64,000 nt of DNA from Enchytraeus crypticus (Eukaryota; Annelida; Clitellata; Enchytraeida; Enchytraeidae), in contig CAJHZI010000263.1 of assembly GCA_905160935.1 (NCBI GenBank), positions 566,001 to 630,000 on the forward strand, given 5' to 3'. Position numbers and translations under genes: made by a program. Of this stretch, positions 10,198 through 22,110 are shown one piece after another (positions within the stretch are counted from its first letter, which is position 1; the number at the start of each line of letters is the position of its first letter). The notes below the pieces were generated by a model that saw only the letters and a program-made list of their open reading frames with translations, had not been told where the DNA came from and did not search any database.

Positions 10198-10572
10198 AAT
10201 AGATGCTTTAATTGATTTGATTAATTGGTGAATTGATTTATTGATAAGTTATTGATTAAAGATTTATTTCATTGATTAGTTGATTCATTGAGTAATAGAT
10301 GCTTTGCTGAATAATTGATTTGATTGATTGATGAATTGATTGATATAATTTATTGATTAAAGATTTATTTCATAGTAATTGATTTGATTGATAGATGCTT
10401 TGCTAAGTAATTGATTCGATTGATGAATTGATTGATATATTTTAAAGATCTATATCATTGATTAATTAATTGATTGATTAATGGATTCTTTGCTGAGTAA
10501 CTGATAGGTGAATTGATTGAGTGATATAATTTATTGCTTCAAGATATATTTAATTGATTGATTGCGCTACAG
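9494..10572 (+). other. Intron with GAT-tailed repeat C and GATT arrays
   Basis: 9622-9752 is repeat C (plus), ending in (GAT)n. 9899-9966 is a partial minus-strand copy of the same family. 10130-10565 is dominated by GATT/AATTGATT arrays reaching the acceptor GCTACAG. No exon is seen. Confidence 0.7.
9622..9752 (+). mobile_element. Repeat C copy with (GAT)n tail
   Basis: GAATGGAAAAGTCTCAAATA, a GGGACAGAGGATTTGAGACA core and CTATTCGTATCC lead to TTAAACTGGGATTCAA and a (GAT)n tail. More than ten copies occur here, always with the tail at the same end, as in retroposed SINE-like or LINE 3' fragments. Confidence 0.7.
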
Positions 10573-10810
10573 ACCCCCGCTGGCTCTAATCTCCTCTCCG
10601 CCGACAACAACGTCTACAACAACGGCAGCGACCTCTACGCTGAGATAGGCACCGCCTCCTCTAACTCCGCCCGCAGCTCCACCTACGCTCGTGTCGGGAG
10701 CGTCACCGACACTGCAGTGCGGCCAACTCCACCGCCTGTCGACACGCTTCAGCAGATCACGCACGGGATTTCTGCAGGAGCTGGTAACACTGCTGCTTCT
10801 GCGGACATAG
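10573..10810 (+). CDS. Tyrosine-motif scaffold protein, internal exon
   Basis: Acceptor CTACAG before 10573 (phase 0) and donor ATAG|GTGTGA after 10810 (phase 1) fit both neighbours. It encodes TPAGSNLLSADNNVYNNG, DLYAEIG and STYARVGS, then a Pro-rich turn and HGISAGAG. DLYAEI and TYARV are strong SH2-type motifs; LYAT/YASV-style sites occur in PAG1 and related lymphocyte adaptors. A heavily mutated copy lies at 21860-22110 on the other strand. Confidence 0.85.
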
Positions 10811-11376
10811 GTGTGAAAATTATAACGTTGTTTACATTTCGATTGTTATCTAGTTTGTCTCTATCCGGTTTTGTGGTAGATCATCATCAAGTTATATAGA
10901 TTCACAGTGACTTGATATAGTGTCCATTGTATATTACTAACTATTCATGATATTCATATGTAAGGCTTATAAGTTTAAATGTACCCTAAGTATCAAAGGG
11001 GGCTGTCATGCACTGGCCGTGTGTGTCAGACCCCTGTGTATTGCAGTTTTATCGTAGTAGAAAATCTACTGTTATTAAGCTTAACTTAAGCTCAGACTTG
11101 TTTGCATACAGTTTGTTCTGTGCCATAAGAGGGTCATTCCTGCATCTTCTTCTTCCCTTTAATCCCAGTTTATCATGGGTCGGGATACAAATGGACCTTC
11201 TCTTCTCTTTGTCCCGCACCATATCAAAATCTCTTCCATTCGTTTTAGAAAATTTTGTAGCAGTTCATGGAGCCTAGGCTGCATCTAGGTGGTTAATCGA
11301 TTTCAAGAGTTGTTCTAGGGGTTTGTATTTTATTTTCAAAAACTGAAGTGGTTTCTTTATTTTGTGTTTGCACTAG
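10811..11376 (+). other. Intron with minus-strand repeat C
   Basis: 11141-11290 is a repeat C copy on the minus strand (CTTCTTCTTCCCTTTAATCC through to GGAGCCTAGG). The rest has no recognised feature. The acceptor TTTGCACTAG ends at 11376. Confidence 0.65.
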
Positions 11377-13097
11377 ATGACCTATTTGACCCGGGATATT
11401 CCAGATTGAACTCCCAGCGCCCTCTATCAGTTCAGCTGTCCTCCACAGCTGCTGCAGCAGCTACAGCAGCTGCTAGAAATCCAGCTGAAGGTCAATGGTC
11501 ACCGGTATACTCAAAGGTTTCGCGTAAAACCGTTCAGACTAATCGCAGCGATGACGGTGTGAGGAATTTCCCCGCCGGTGGGAATAGTAGAGAGGGAATT
11601 CCGCCTGTTAACGGGAATAGTGAAAAATCTGGAACCTTATCTGCAAGTCACAGTAGAAATACTAGTTCTACTGTTGGGAATGTCTCAGCTAATCACAGCA
11701 GAGTTTCTAGCGATGGTTTGAGGGGCGTGGCAGATGAGGATCAGCAGGTTTTGGCACAGAGCCAGAGAGCGGCTACTCACGGAAACATCTACGCCGAGGT
11801 GAACAAGGTCAAAACCCACAGACGCTCCGTGTCCAATGAACAGAACTGGGAGGCTGCGAGAAGTCGTGAGTATTCAGCACGCCCTCATGAATATTCAGCA
11901 CGCTCTCACGAATACTCATCACGCCCTCAGGAATATTCAGCACGCCCTCATGAATATTCACGCAGATATCACGAATATTCAGAACCTTCTGAAGTTAGCA
12001 GCATCCATGCCCGGCAGTCGATCGGTAATTCACTTTATTCCCCAGATGGAGCCAGGCAGGGCCAGGGGGCGGGGCTTGCTGTCACGCAGGCGGGGCCATC
12101 ACATGTGAATCAAACTCTCTCAGATGTCAATCACACCGGCGCTAGACCAAAAATCTCTCAGAACAATTCATCGGGTGTAAACGTGGCGTCTGACGAGTCA
12201 TCGATGAGACCCCGATATACGAACAGTAGGCGTGGCCACTATGATACGATAGACGACGTTCAGTCTGGTCGAAATACATACGACATCTACGATATGTGCG
12301 ACTCCTCCGATACGTACGATACAGTATCTGACTTGCCGAGCGGCTCAGTGTACGACGGGGATTTGACCTCTGACCTCTCACGTGACCCGAGGGTTCATCA
12401 GGCGGGCAGGAACCCTGCGGGCAGCCACAGCCTGGGCACGCCCTTCAGACGACCCCGCAAAGAACACATCTATGAACTCGTTGACGAGGCAGACGATATC
12501 GGTACAGAGAATTCTAGTCGCAGTAAAAACTGTTCTCGTAGAAATACTAGCGATCAGTCCAAAATCAGCTCTGCGTCTAACGGCGTGAGAAATAATCACG
12601 ATAATACTAACAGTGGCAGAGCGGCTAGTGGAATTTTTTCGAGCGGCGCAAGCAAAAGTAGAACTGGTGTTACGAATTCTACTGATGCCGTTTTGAGAGA
12701 GCATGGTAGCTCAGTTGGGAGCAAACATGACTCCGGTGAGCCCGTATGGTTGAGAGCAGAGAGTGTGGGGTTCAATTCCCAGCCTGGCACGACTAATTTA
12801 CATCCAGCTCATAATACTGCGGGCAGTGTTGTGACTGACGGTGCGAACAACTCAAATATCAGTATTACTAACAGCTTTGACTCTTTGAACCATTCTGTGG
12901 GTGCTTCAGGTGTAAATACAAACGTGTTGAACAGAACTGATCTTCAGTTCAGCGACGCTAGATGTTTCTCGGATAGAAGTGGGGATTCGGCGAGTAGAAT
13001 TCAGGCTTTGATGAGAAACGGCGACGTTAAATGTTCGTCAGGTCATCAGTCGGAGCGTAAAAGTGTTGATGATGAGCCGCTAACAACTGAATTGTGA
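11377..13097 (+). CDS. Tyrosine-motif scaffold protein, terminal exon
   Basis: The exon joins in phase 1 (last G of the previous exon plus AT gives Asp) and ends at the TGA at 13095-13097. It encodes ~573 aa, Ser/Asn/Arg-rich and predicted disordered, with DPGYSRL, SPVYSKV, GNIYAEV, GHYDTI, DTYDTV and HIYELV: six more Y-x-x-hydrophobic sites. A tandem array of about six 7-residue units of the type SARPHEY gives extra tyrosines (11870-11985). A tight cluster follows in which YDTI, YDIY, YDTV and SVYDG fall within ~50 residues. No kinase, SH2, SH3 or PDZ fold is visible, so it looks like a phosphorylation platform rather than an enzyme. Together the four exons give ~1119 residues. The last ~255 residues are duplicated exactly in the inverted copy. 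Confidence 0.85.
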
Positions 13098-14154
13098 CCG
13101 TTGCTTCCACTGTAGATAATTGAAATGTTTTATAACAGATCTGTAATTCATGTCTTGCTGGTGTTTATATTGTCGCGACTTTATTAAAGAACGTGCGACA
13201 TATTCTTGATTCGCTGTTTAATTATTGTACCGTTCTGTTTCTATGTAATTCAGTTGCTAATCCAAATTATGGTGTAGAATTGATAATATAGATGATATGG
13301 TGTGGGGCAGAGGGATTGAAGAAGGTCTATTCGTATCTCGATCCTAGTTAAATTTGGGATGTAAGGGAAGATGATGATGATGTAACTTTGATACAGTTTT
13401 GCTTTGTAGTGAATCGCGGCCAGAATCAGATGGCCCTGACTTGAGGTCCTATTTAACTAGATTTATTGACCATTTTTCATCTAACGACTGATCAATTGGT
13501 TCAACTGATTAATCAAAAATCATTAATCTTAACTACATGCATTGTGATTAAAATATTTATATTACAGGTGTGTATGTATTAAGGAACTGTTTTCAATTTT
13601 TAATTTTTACTTTTCTGTGTGATCATATTTTGCAAAATTCATTTATAGTTATCGGAGGACAGTCTTAGGTTCCTATTTCATGTTGTATAAATGATTAATG
13701 CTGAATTGTCTTCATTGCGTGCCTAATCTCTATTCAACTTTATAATCTTCTTTCCTTGCAGAAGCCTCTATATAGTCTTATTCACTTTATTAAACGTGGC
13801 ATACCGGGCTGTATTTAAACGTTTGCTAGTTATATTTAAAATCAAAGATACCAGCAGAGTTTTATAATAGCTGAGTTTTTAATAGCTGAGTTTTATCATA
13901 ATTAACTTTATTACTATTGCACTGAATGGCTATGGGATATAATTTGTTACCATTTACTTGATTTCTATTGTAATATTCATGCTGTTCTCTCTCTTGCTCT
14001 TAGTGTCTTGCTCTTTTTGACTGATGAGTGGTAGGTTCAAGGATCATATTTCACTGTTTTCTCTCCCTCTAAGATACACCTCATTGTCCTACAAGTTGAT
14101 CCCATCATGCTTTGATCAGCAACCCTGAAAGCTATGGCTACACTAAGGATTAAC
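13098..14154 (+). other. 3' flank of scaffold gene, with repeat C
   Basis: Probably includes the 3' UTR (ATTAAAG near 13183, CATTTAATAA-like signals not resolved). 13296-13382 is a repeat C copy ending in (GAT)n. Around 14022 is a repeat E fragment (GGTAGGTTCAAGGATCATAT). No other exon is seen. Confidence 0.5.
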
Positions 14155-14335
14155 TATATTGAGGGAAGAGTGAAAGGGAAAATGGTTAGAGGATCACCGA
14201 GGTTTGGGATGATGGAATATTTGATAACTAATTCCTAAATTTGTATGAAGAGGAAGGCAGAGGGTAGAAATAGGTGGAGGAGTTATATGCTGTGGACCTG
14301 CCAATAGGGAGTGCACTAAGAGAGAGAGAGAGAGC
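14155..14335 (+). pseudogene. LINE endonuclease-reverse transcriptase C-terminal remnant
   Basis: Translating in pieces gives RVKGKMVRGSPRFGMM, then MKRKAEGRNRWRSYM. This is the tail typical of non-LTR retrotransposon ORF2 proteins (GKR-RGRPR followed by A-DR--WR). Internal stops and a frameshift make it dead. A better copy is at 45470-45690, and the mirror image is at 18750-18930. Confidence 0.6.
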
Positions 14336-14371
14336 TTGTGACTAATTTAACCGTTGAGGTTATTTTTTGTG

Positions 14372-14848
14372 GTATTGTGAGTGCTCGCTAAACTATGCAC
14401 GTGTGGGATTATGAGTGCTCACTAAGCTATGCACGTGTGGGATTGTGAGTGCTTACTAAGCTATGCACGTGTGGGATTGTGAGTGCTCACTAAGCTGTGC
14501 GCGTGTGGGATTGTGAGTGCTCACTAAGCTATGCACGTGTGGGATTGTGAGTGCTTACTAAGCTATGCACGTGTGGGATTGTGAGTGCTCACTAAGCTGT
14601 GCGCGTGTGGGATTGTGAGTGCTCACTAAGCTATGCACGTGTGGGATTGTGAGTGCTCACTAAGCTGTGCACGTGTGGGATTGTGAGTGCTCATTAAGCT
14701 GTGCACGTGTGGGATTGTGAGTGCTCACTAAGCTATGCTCGTGTGGGATTATGAGTGCTCACTAAGCTATGCACGTGTGGGGTTGTGAGTGCTCACTAAG
14801 CTATGCACGTGTGGGATTGTGAGTGCTCACTAAGCTATGCACTGTACT
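14372..14848 (+). repeat. 34-bp minisatellite, 14 units
   Basis: The unit is GTGAGTGCTCACTAAGCTAT plus GCACGTGTGGGATT, with scattered variants (CTTACT, GTGCGCG, GCTCGTG). The mirrored array at 18240-18715 has the same unit number and the same order of variants. 14849-15619 holds no recognised feature. Confidence 0.9.
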
Positions 14849-16021
14849 ATGCAAGACTGTTTCATGTTCCTTTTTGTATTTTTGTATTACTACTATATTG
14901 AACCGTACTCAATTAGAAATGTTATTTTTAAAATTTATATTAATCTTTTTATCTAGTCCTAGAGCGGTTGTCAGGCCCCTAGCATAAATTCCACGCACTG
15001 TCAGATAGCTGTTATCATAATTATCTCATCACATACGAACTTATCAAGCCGACCACTTTACAAAAAGTTTGCAATTTTCTCTCAATGATTAAAACAATAC
15101 TTTGCTTAAAATGTTGATTTAAACGGAAGAGTTTACTTGCCAGTTACTGTTAGTCGTTTTCTAAGAGATACATACAGTTTTCTGTTAGTATATTTGCAGT
15201 TCTTTGATGGTATAATTGAGATGTAGTAAGATCATGTCATATGTACGCTGTCAAATAGAAATCGTGATTTCACTTCACTGTATGTATTACCTGTTGTATC
15301 CATTTCCTGCTTGTATTAGCAATTAATTTAATTTCCAAACTCAGTATTCACTTTCGTATACCGTATTTATTTTTTAATGGACCCTGAGCTAATATCTGCC
15401 GCATTATCAAATCGAACATAGTTATGTTTGTTATTTTCATCAACTGAAGACGATGTCGGGTGCTTTCTGGATCTAATATTATGCCTTCAGTAACAAAATT
15501 CAGTCTATTTAGGATAAGTTTTGTGGATAATTATAATTGATTTGCATAGTAGTTAATTGAATTATTCTCCGGAATTAATGTCAGATGATTGCAAGGGAAT
15601 GGTATTATTATATTTTATTTTGTCTCCTGTGTTTATTTTTATAACTTCGGTTGCTAGGTGACGGAGAGATATTTTCTCTTGTTCTTATGTATGGCAAAGG
15701 TCTATTGAGCTGCGTGATAGTCCAGAGAATATGCCTACTAGTTAAGTTTCTTCAGACTGTCTAGAGCTCCATTCCAGTACTATTAATTCCAGATCAGTTT
15801 AAGCGTTTTGAATTTTTGGACGGTCGTAAAAATATTATTTAATCTTGACAAATGTAATCATGTATATATTAGCAATAATTTCAAGAAGTGCTAATATTTT
15901 CGTATGTTTGTATAAGCAGTTGCTTTTACTGTCTTTATGTATAATTTATGCTAATTTATGTGAGTGCCTGAGCAAATATGTCTAGTTTGCGCATGGTAAT
16001 GTGCTATAATAAAATAATACC

Positions 16022-16263
16022 ATGTCTTAATGTCTTAAAAGCGTATGGGTAGCGTCATGAAGTTTTAAATGACAGATCCTGAAGTGCATTGAATCCTCGT
16101 GGGTTCGAATCCCAGCCGCGCTGATCTGAGAGTAAAATCTCGAATATTCACTGGACTGGTTATACGGAGAATGGTCTAAATTGCCTAACGGTTTAAACAT
16201 GTGATATTAAAAGTGAGAGATATCAACAAAGTTGATCATTTCACTATAATGCGTGTTTACTTT
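16022..16263 (+). mobile_element. SINE-B copy
   Basis: Full-length copy with GTCATGAAGTTTTAAATGAC, the B box GGTTCGAATCCCAGCC, the CTGAGAGTAAAATCTCG body and the 3' end ATAATGCGTGTTTAC. Confidence 0.85.
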
Positions 16264-16485
16264 TTTAACCAGATTTCTCTCAGTGTGTTGGGATGCTATC
16301 ATCTGCATCTCTAAACCTGAGAATTATCTATTTTATTCCAACGACAAACTGTTACAATACTACGGTCGTCCATTCGAGCACTATGAAATCAAGGTCATGC
16401 TAAAGACTAAAAAGTAGAAAGTTCCAAGACAACGAATAAGTAGATCTTTAACTGCCTAAGAACAATGAATAAGTAAATCTTTGTG

Positions 16486-16489
<4 letters not shown>

Positions 16490-16567
<78 letters not shown>

Positions 16568-16617
16568 AAAAGCACCTCAACTCAATAAAAAAGCGACATC
16601 CTTCTATCTCTCTCTCA

Positions 16618-16657
<40 letters not shown>
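16490..16657. repeat. TA then CT microsatellites
   Basis: About 35 TA dinucleotides (16494-16563), then CTCT tracts (16605-16657). The Ile-Tyr and Ser-Leu open frames across them are artefacts of the repeats. Confidence 0.9.
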
Positions 16658-16660
<3 letters not shown>

Positions 16661-17116
16661 TTTCCATTGCCTCTATATTTCATTCTCTCTCTCAATGAAT
16701 TTCTCAAAGAAAGGTTCAAATTACTATTTGGCCACTATAAATAATTGCAGAAATCCCTGATCGTTGTCTACTTCAAAGTCAAAAATTTGAGTGCAGTACT
16801 GCAATTATAAGTAACAATATCGAGCGGTGTAAAATCATTATCTCATTCGATCAGGGAGATGCAAATCAAGCATAGTTTCGATATTGTTATACATAACACA
16901 TAACAGCACACTGGGTCAGGAAGCACAGATGCTTGTTTAACACCCATTTCATCCTTCCAATACAAAATAAACATATATTTCCGTCCAATTTCCCCACGTA
17001 TACAATGCTAACGTCCAGAAAATTATCCAATTAGATAACCATAAAGGAAGTAAAATTTCAAAAAGATGAAAAGAATCGAGATTTGGGTTAGTTTTTAATA
17101 AAGTTTTTTGGTTCCA

Positions 17117-17400
17117 CAGTGCTCAATGTTGTCATTGACAATAGAAGCACTGTAATCGTATTGTTGTTGTCTAAAGTCATAAATGATATGCTTATATCTA
17201 ATCTTTTAAATGGCAGCTATCAGACTAGGCTTTCGGTATCCAAATATTTTTCTTTACCTGCGAATCGTTCTAACTTCTCATCTAATGTATTTGAAGGTTG
17301 CTCAATATGGAATGCTATACCTATTGCAATTCGCAACTTAAACTCTTTTAAGGTGTCATACAGACTTTTCTTATGGAATCTTGATAATTATTGAATTACT
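17117..17400 (+). pseudogene. LINE reverse-transcriptase C-terminal remnant, preceded by repeat F
   Basis: From ~17200 the frame reads TRLSVSKYFSLPANRSNF, then FEGCSIWNAIPIAIRNL and a short FKVSYRLFLWNL tail ending at 17394. A basic stretch, then G--IWN-IP--IR, then F-K--L is the end of many non-LTR retrotransposon ORF2 proteins. The 17117-17170 portion matches repeat F on the minus strand (AGTGCTCAATGTTGTCATTG). No upstream polymerase domain is present, so it is a fragment. Confidence 0.65.
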
Positions 17401-17435
17401 ATTTAAAATCTGATATATATTAGATAATCGTATCA

Positions 17436-17469
17436 TATTATTTTGGGTAATCTATTACCCAAAATAATA
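17436..17469. repeat. Near-perfect palindrome at arm junction
   Basis: A 16-bp stem (TATTATTTTGGGTAAT and its complement) closes on a 2-base loop CT at 17452-17453. It straddles the inner start of the right arm at 17466. Confidence 0.85.
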
Positions 17470-18239
17470 AAATATAATAATACCATTCCCTTGCAATCAT
17501 CTGACATTAATTCCGGAGAATAATTCAATTAACTACTATGCAAATCAATTATAATTATCCACAAAACTTATCCTAAATAGACTGAATTTTGTTACTGAAG
17601 GCATAATATTAGATCCAGAAAGCACCCGACATCGTCTTCAGTTGATGAAAATAACAAACATAACTATGTTCGATTTGATAATGCGGCAGATATTAGCTCA
17701 GGGTCCATTAAAAAATAAATACGGTATACGAAAGTGAATACTGAGTTTGGAAATTAAATTAATTGCTAATACAAGCAGGAAATGGATACAACAGGTAATA
17801 CATACAGTGAAGTGAAATCACGATTTCTATTTGACAGCGTACATATGACATGATCTTACTACATCTCAATTATACCATCAAAGAACTGCAAATATACTAA
17901 CAGAAAACTGTATGTATCTCTTAGAAAACGACTAACAGTAACTGGCAAGTAAACTCTTCCGTTTAAATCAACATTTTAAGCAAAGTATTGTTTTAATCAT
18001 TGAGAGAAAATTGCAAACTTTTTGTAAAGTGGTCGGCTTGATAAGTTCGTATGTGATGAGATAATTATGATAACAGCTATCTGACAGTGCGTGGAATTTA
18101 TGCTAGGGGCCTGACAACCGCTCTAGGACTAGATAAAAAGATTAATATAAATTTTAAAAATAACATTTCTAATTGAGTACGGTTCAATATAGTAGTAATA
18201 CAAAAATACAAAAAGGAACATGAAACAGTCTTGCATAGT

Positions 18240-18715
18240 ACAGTGCATAGCTTAGTGAGCACTCACAATCCCACACGTGCATAGCTTAGTGAGCACTCAC
18301 AACCCCACACGTGCATAGCTTAGTGAGCACTCATAATCCCACACGAGCATAGCTTAGTGAGCACTCACAATCCCACACGTGCACAGCTTAATGAGCACTC
18401 ACAATCCCACACGTGCACAGCTTAGTGAGCACTCACAATCCCACACGTGCATAGCTTAGTGAGCACTCACAATCCCACACGCGCACAGCTTAGTGAGCAC
18501 TCACAATCCCACACGTGCATAGCTTAGTAAGCACTCACAATCCCACACGTGCATAGCTTAGTGAGCACTCACAATCCCACACGCGCACAGCTTAGTGAGC
18601 ACTCACAATCCCACACGTGCATAGCTTAGTAAGCACTCACAATCCCACACGTGCATAGCTTAGTGAGCACTCATAATCCCACACGTGCATAGTTTAGCGA
18701 GCACTCACAATACCA
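18240..18715 (-). repeat. Mirror copy of the 34-bp minisatellite
   Basis: Fourteen units, the reverse complement of 14372-14848, with variant units in the same order. The adjoining 18750-18930 is the mirror of the LINE remnant, and 19703-19790 the mirror of repeat C. Confidence 0.9.
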
Positions 18716-19987
18716 CAAAAAATAACCTCAACGGTTAAATTAGTCACAAGCTCTCTCTCTCTCTCTTAGTGCACTCCCTATTGGCAGGTCCACAGCATAT
18801 AACTCCTCCACCTATTTCTACCCTCTGCCTTCCTCTTCATACAAATTTAGGAATTAGTTATCAAATATTCCATCATCCCAAACCTCGGTGATCCTCTAAC
18901 CATTTTCCCTTTCACTCTTCCCTCAATATAGTTAATCCTTAGTGTAGCCATAGCTTTCAGGGTTGCTGATCAAAGCATGATGGGATCAACTTGTAGGACA
19001 ATGAGGTGTATCTTAGAGGGAGAGAAAACAGTGAAATATGATCCTTGAACCTACCACTCATCAGTCAAAAAGAGCAAGACACTAAGAGCAAGAGAGAGAA
19101 CAGCATGAATATTACAATAGAAATCAAGTAAATGGTAACAAATTATATCCCATAGCCATTCAGTGCAATAGTAATAAAGTTAATTATGATAAAACTCAGC
19201 TATTAAAAACTCAGCTATTATAAAACTCTGCTGGTATCTTTGATTTTAAATATAACTAGCAAACGTTTAAATACAGCCCGGTATGCCACGTTTAATAAAG
19301 TGAATAAGACTATATAGAGGCTTCTGCAAGGAAAGAAGATTATAAAGTTGAATAGAGATTAGGCACGCAATGAAGACAATTCAGCATTAATCATTTATAC
19401 AACATGAAATAGGAACCTAAGACTGTCCTCCGATAACTATAAATGAATTTTGCAAAATATGATCACACAGAAAAGTAAAAATTAAAAATTGAAAACAGTT
19501 CCTTAATACATACACACCTGTAATATAAATATTTTAATCACAATGCATGTAGTTAAGATTAATGATTTTTGATTAATCAGTTGAACCAATTGATCAGTCG
19601 TTAGATGAAAAATGGTCAATAAATCTAGTTAAATAGGACCTCAAGTCAGGGCCATCTGATTCTGGCCGCGATTCACTACAAAGCAAAACTGTATCAAAGT
19701 TACATCATCATCATCTTCCCTTACATCCCAAATTTAACTAGGATCGAGATACGAATAGACCTTCTTCAATCCCTCTGCCCCACACCATATCATCTATATT
19801 ATCAATTCTACACCATAATTTGGATTAGCAACTGAATTACATAGAAACAGAACGGTACAATAATTAAACAGCGAATCAAGAATATGTCGCACGTTCTTTA
19901 ATAAAGTCGCGACAATATAAACACCAGCAAGACATGAATTACAGATCTGTTATAAAACATTTCAATTATCTACAGTGGAAGCAACGG

Positions 19988-20755
19988 TCACAATTCAGTT
20001 GTTAGCGGCTCATCATCAACACTTTTACGCTCCGACTGATGACCTGACGAACATTTAACGTCGCCGTTTCTCATCAAAGCCTGAATTCTACTCGCCGAAT
20101 CCCCACTTCTATCCGAGAAACATCTAGCGTCGCTGAACTGAAGATCAGTTCTGTTCAACACGTTTGTATTTACACCTGAAGCACCCACAGAATGGTTCAA
20201 AGAGTCAAAGCTGTTAGTAATACTGATATTTGAGTTGTTCGCACCGTCAGTCACAACACTGCCCGCAGTATTATGAGCTGGATGTAAATTAGTCGTGCCA
20301 GGCTGGGAATTGAACCCCACACTCTCTGCTCTCAACCATACGGGCTCACCGGAGTCATGTTTGCTCCCAACTGAGCTACCATGCTCTCTCAAAACGGCAT
20401 CAGTAGAATTCGTAACACCAGTTCTACTTTTGCTTGCGCCGCTCGAAAAAATTCCACTAGCCGCTCTGCCACTGTTAGTATTATCGTGATTATTTCTCAC
20501 GCCGTTAGACGCAGAGCTGATTTTGGACTGATCGCTAGTATTTCTACGAGAACAGTTTTTACTGCGACTAGAATTCTCTGTACCGATATCGTCTGCCTCG
20601 TCAACGAGTTCATAGATGTGTTCTTTGCGGGGTCGTCTGAAGGGCGTGCCCAGGCTGTGGCTGCCCGCAGGGTTCCTGCCCGCCTGATGAACCCTCGGGT
20701 CACGTGAGAGGTCAGAGGTCAAATCCCCGTCGTACACTGAGCCGCTCGGCAAGTC
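19988..20755 (-). pseudogene. Scaffold gene copy, 3' part of terminal exon
   Basis: 254 codons ending at the same stop are identical to the end of the left-arm gene, from DLPSGSVYDG onward. At 20755 the match stops: upstream sequence jumps to something like the earlier NTYD codons and then decays, so the copy has no intact 5' part. Confidence 0.85.
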
Positions 20756-21460
20756 ATATGTATTAGTATAGGGTGCACATATGTTGATTCTATGTATTTT
20801 TAGCTGATGTTATCGTAATTCCACAATACTGTTGTCGGGGTTCATGATGATTTCTAATTTAACATAATTGTTCTGAATATTTTTTCTAGAGTCGGTTTGA
20901 TTGAATTTAATATTTGATTCACATGTATGTGACGCCTGGGGCAAGGTTCCTGGCCCTCCATTCTATCTAAATAAAGTGAATTAGATCGACTGCCGTGGCA
21001 TGGATGTGCTAACTTCAGAAAGTTCTGAATTTGTGATACTCGTAATATTATAGGGGTGCTGAATATTCCTGAGGCGTATGTATTCTGCAGAGCGTTTATT
21101 CAGAGGGCGTGTGAATCTCAGACTTTAGCCTAGTTTGTTCTTGGACAGGAAGGTCAGTGGGTTTTGACTATGGCGTAATGCCGTGAGTAGTGCTACTGGC
21201 TGCTGTCAAAACCTGCTACTCATCTGAACTGCTCCCTCAAACCATCGCTCTCTGCATTAGCTGAGACATTAACTTATATTTCTACTTCTTAGATAAGGTT
21301 TTTTTCACTCTCCCGTTATAGGTCTTCCCTCTCTCTACCCACTCGGCGGGGAAATTCCTCAACTCTCCTCGATTAGTTCTCTTTTACGCGCCTTTGAGTA
21401 ACTACCATTCCTTCAGCTGGATTTTAGCAGTGCTGTAGAGCAGCTAGGAGCTGAACTGAT
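20756..21460 (-). pseudogene. Decayed 5' part of the terminal exon copy
   Basis: On the minus strand, islands align with the left exon: GAGGAATTTCCCCGCCG, CCTCAGGAATATTCAGCAC and CTTTCTGAAGTTAGCA. They are separated by deletions and substitutions, so no frame is kept. Fewer of the EYSA repeats are present than in the left gene. Confidence 0.75.
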
Positions 21461-21859
21461 TAACTAGAACATTATCATATTAGTTTTTGAAAATTACAGA
21501 TCTTGAAATCATTATCAGCCTAGGCTCCATGAATGCTACAAAATTTCTATGGAAGAGATTTTGATATGGTGCGGGATTCTTTGCAGGAATTACATGGCAC
21601 AGAACAAACTGTGCAGAGTCTGATCTTAGTTAAGCTTAAAACAAATTTGACTACTTTACTGCAATTACAAGTACAACACGGCGTGCAAACAGACCCCTTT
21701 GATACAGGGTCATTTAAACTCAAGCATATGAATATCATGAATATTAGTGTAATATACAATGGAACACTATATCAAGTCACTGGGTCTAGGAAACTTGATG
21801 ATTGATCTACCACAAAACCCATTTCATCTAGATAACAATCGAAAATAAACATTATAATT

Positions 21860-22110
21860 TTCACACCTATTCCGCCAGAACAGCATGTTAACAGCTCCTG
21901 CAAAATCCCGTTAGATCTGCTGAAGCGTGTCGACAAGGCAGAACGTGGAGTTTGGCCAGCAATGCAGTGTCGGTGGTCCCACACGAGCTCAGGTGTCAGC
22001 TAGAAGCACTTAGAGTATTGGTGCCTATCTCAAGCATAAGGTCGCTGCTTGTTCTAATCTTTTGTCGGCGGAGCTATTAGAGCCAGGCTTCTGGTAGCGC
22101 AATCAATATT
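21860..22110 (-). pseudogene. Decayed copy of the DLYAEI/TYARV exon
   Basis: Reading the minus strand, CCTGGCTCTAATAGCTCCGC, GAGATAGGCACC, GTCGACACGCTTCAGCAGAT and AATAGGTGTGAAAATTATAA match the intact exon at 10573-10810 in order. Numerous small indels and base changes destroy the frame. Confidence 0.8.

Larger units (their letters stand above)
6945..15619 (+). repeat. Left arm of large inverted duplication
   Basis: The reverse complement is found at 17466-25075. From 12331 to 15619 the pairing is collinear without net gaps (position sums constant at 33085), and from 6945 to ~8615 likewise (sum 32020). Between ~8615 and 12330 the partner is decayed and about 1.07 kb shorter. This arm carries the intact gene. 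It includes four coding exons, SINE-B, SINE-A and a 34-bp minisatellite. Confidence 0.93.
15620..17465. other. Single-copy spacer of the inverted duplication
   Basis: The two arms diverge at 15619 and 17466. The spacer contains a SINE-B, TA and CT microsatellites and a LINE remnant. 15620-16021 and 16700-17100 show nothing recognisable. Confidence 0.85.

Noticed and set aside
16090-16130. tRNA gene from the B-box-like GGTTCGAATCCC
   Set aside because: No acceptor or anticodon stem forms; repeated elsewhere as SINE-B.
16407-16698. Ile-Tyr and Ser-Leu open frames on both strands
   Set aside because: They are translations of TA and CT microsatellites.
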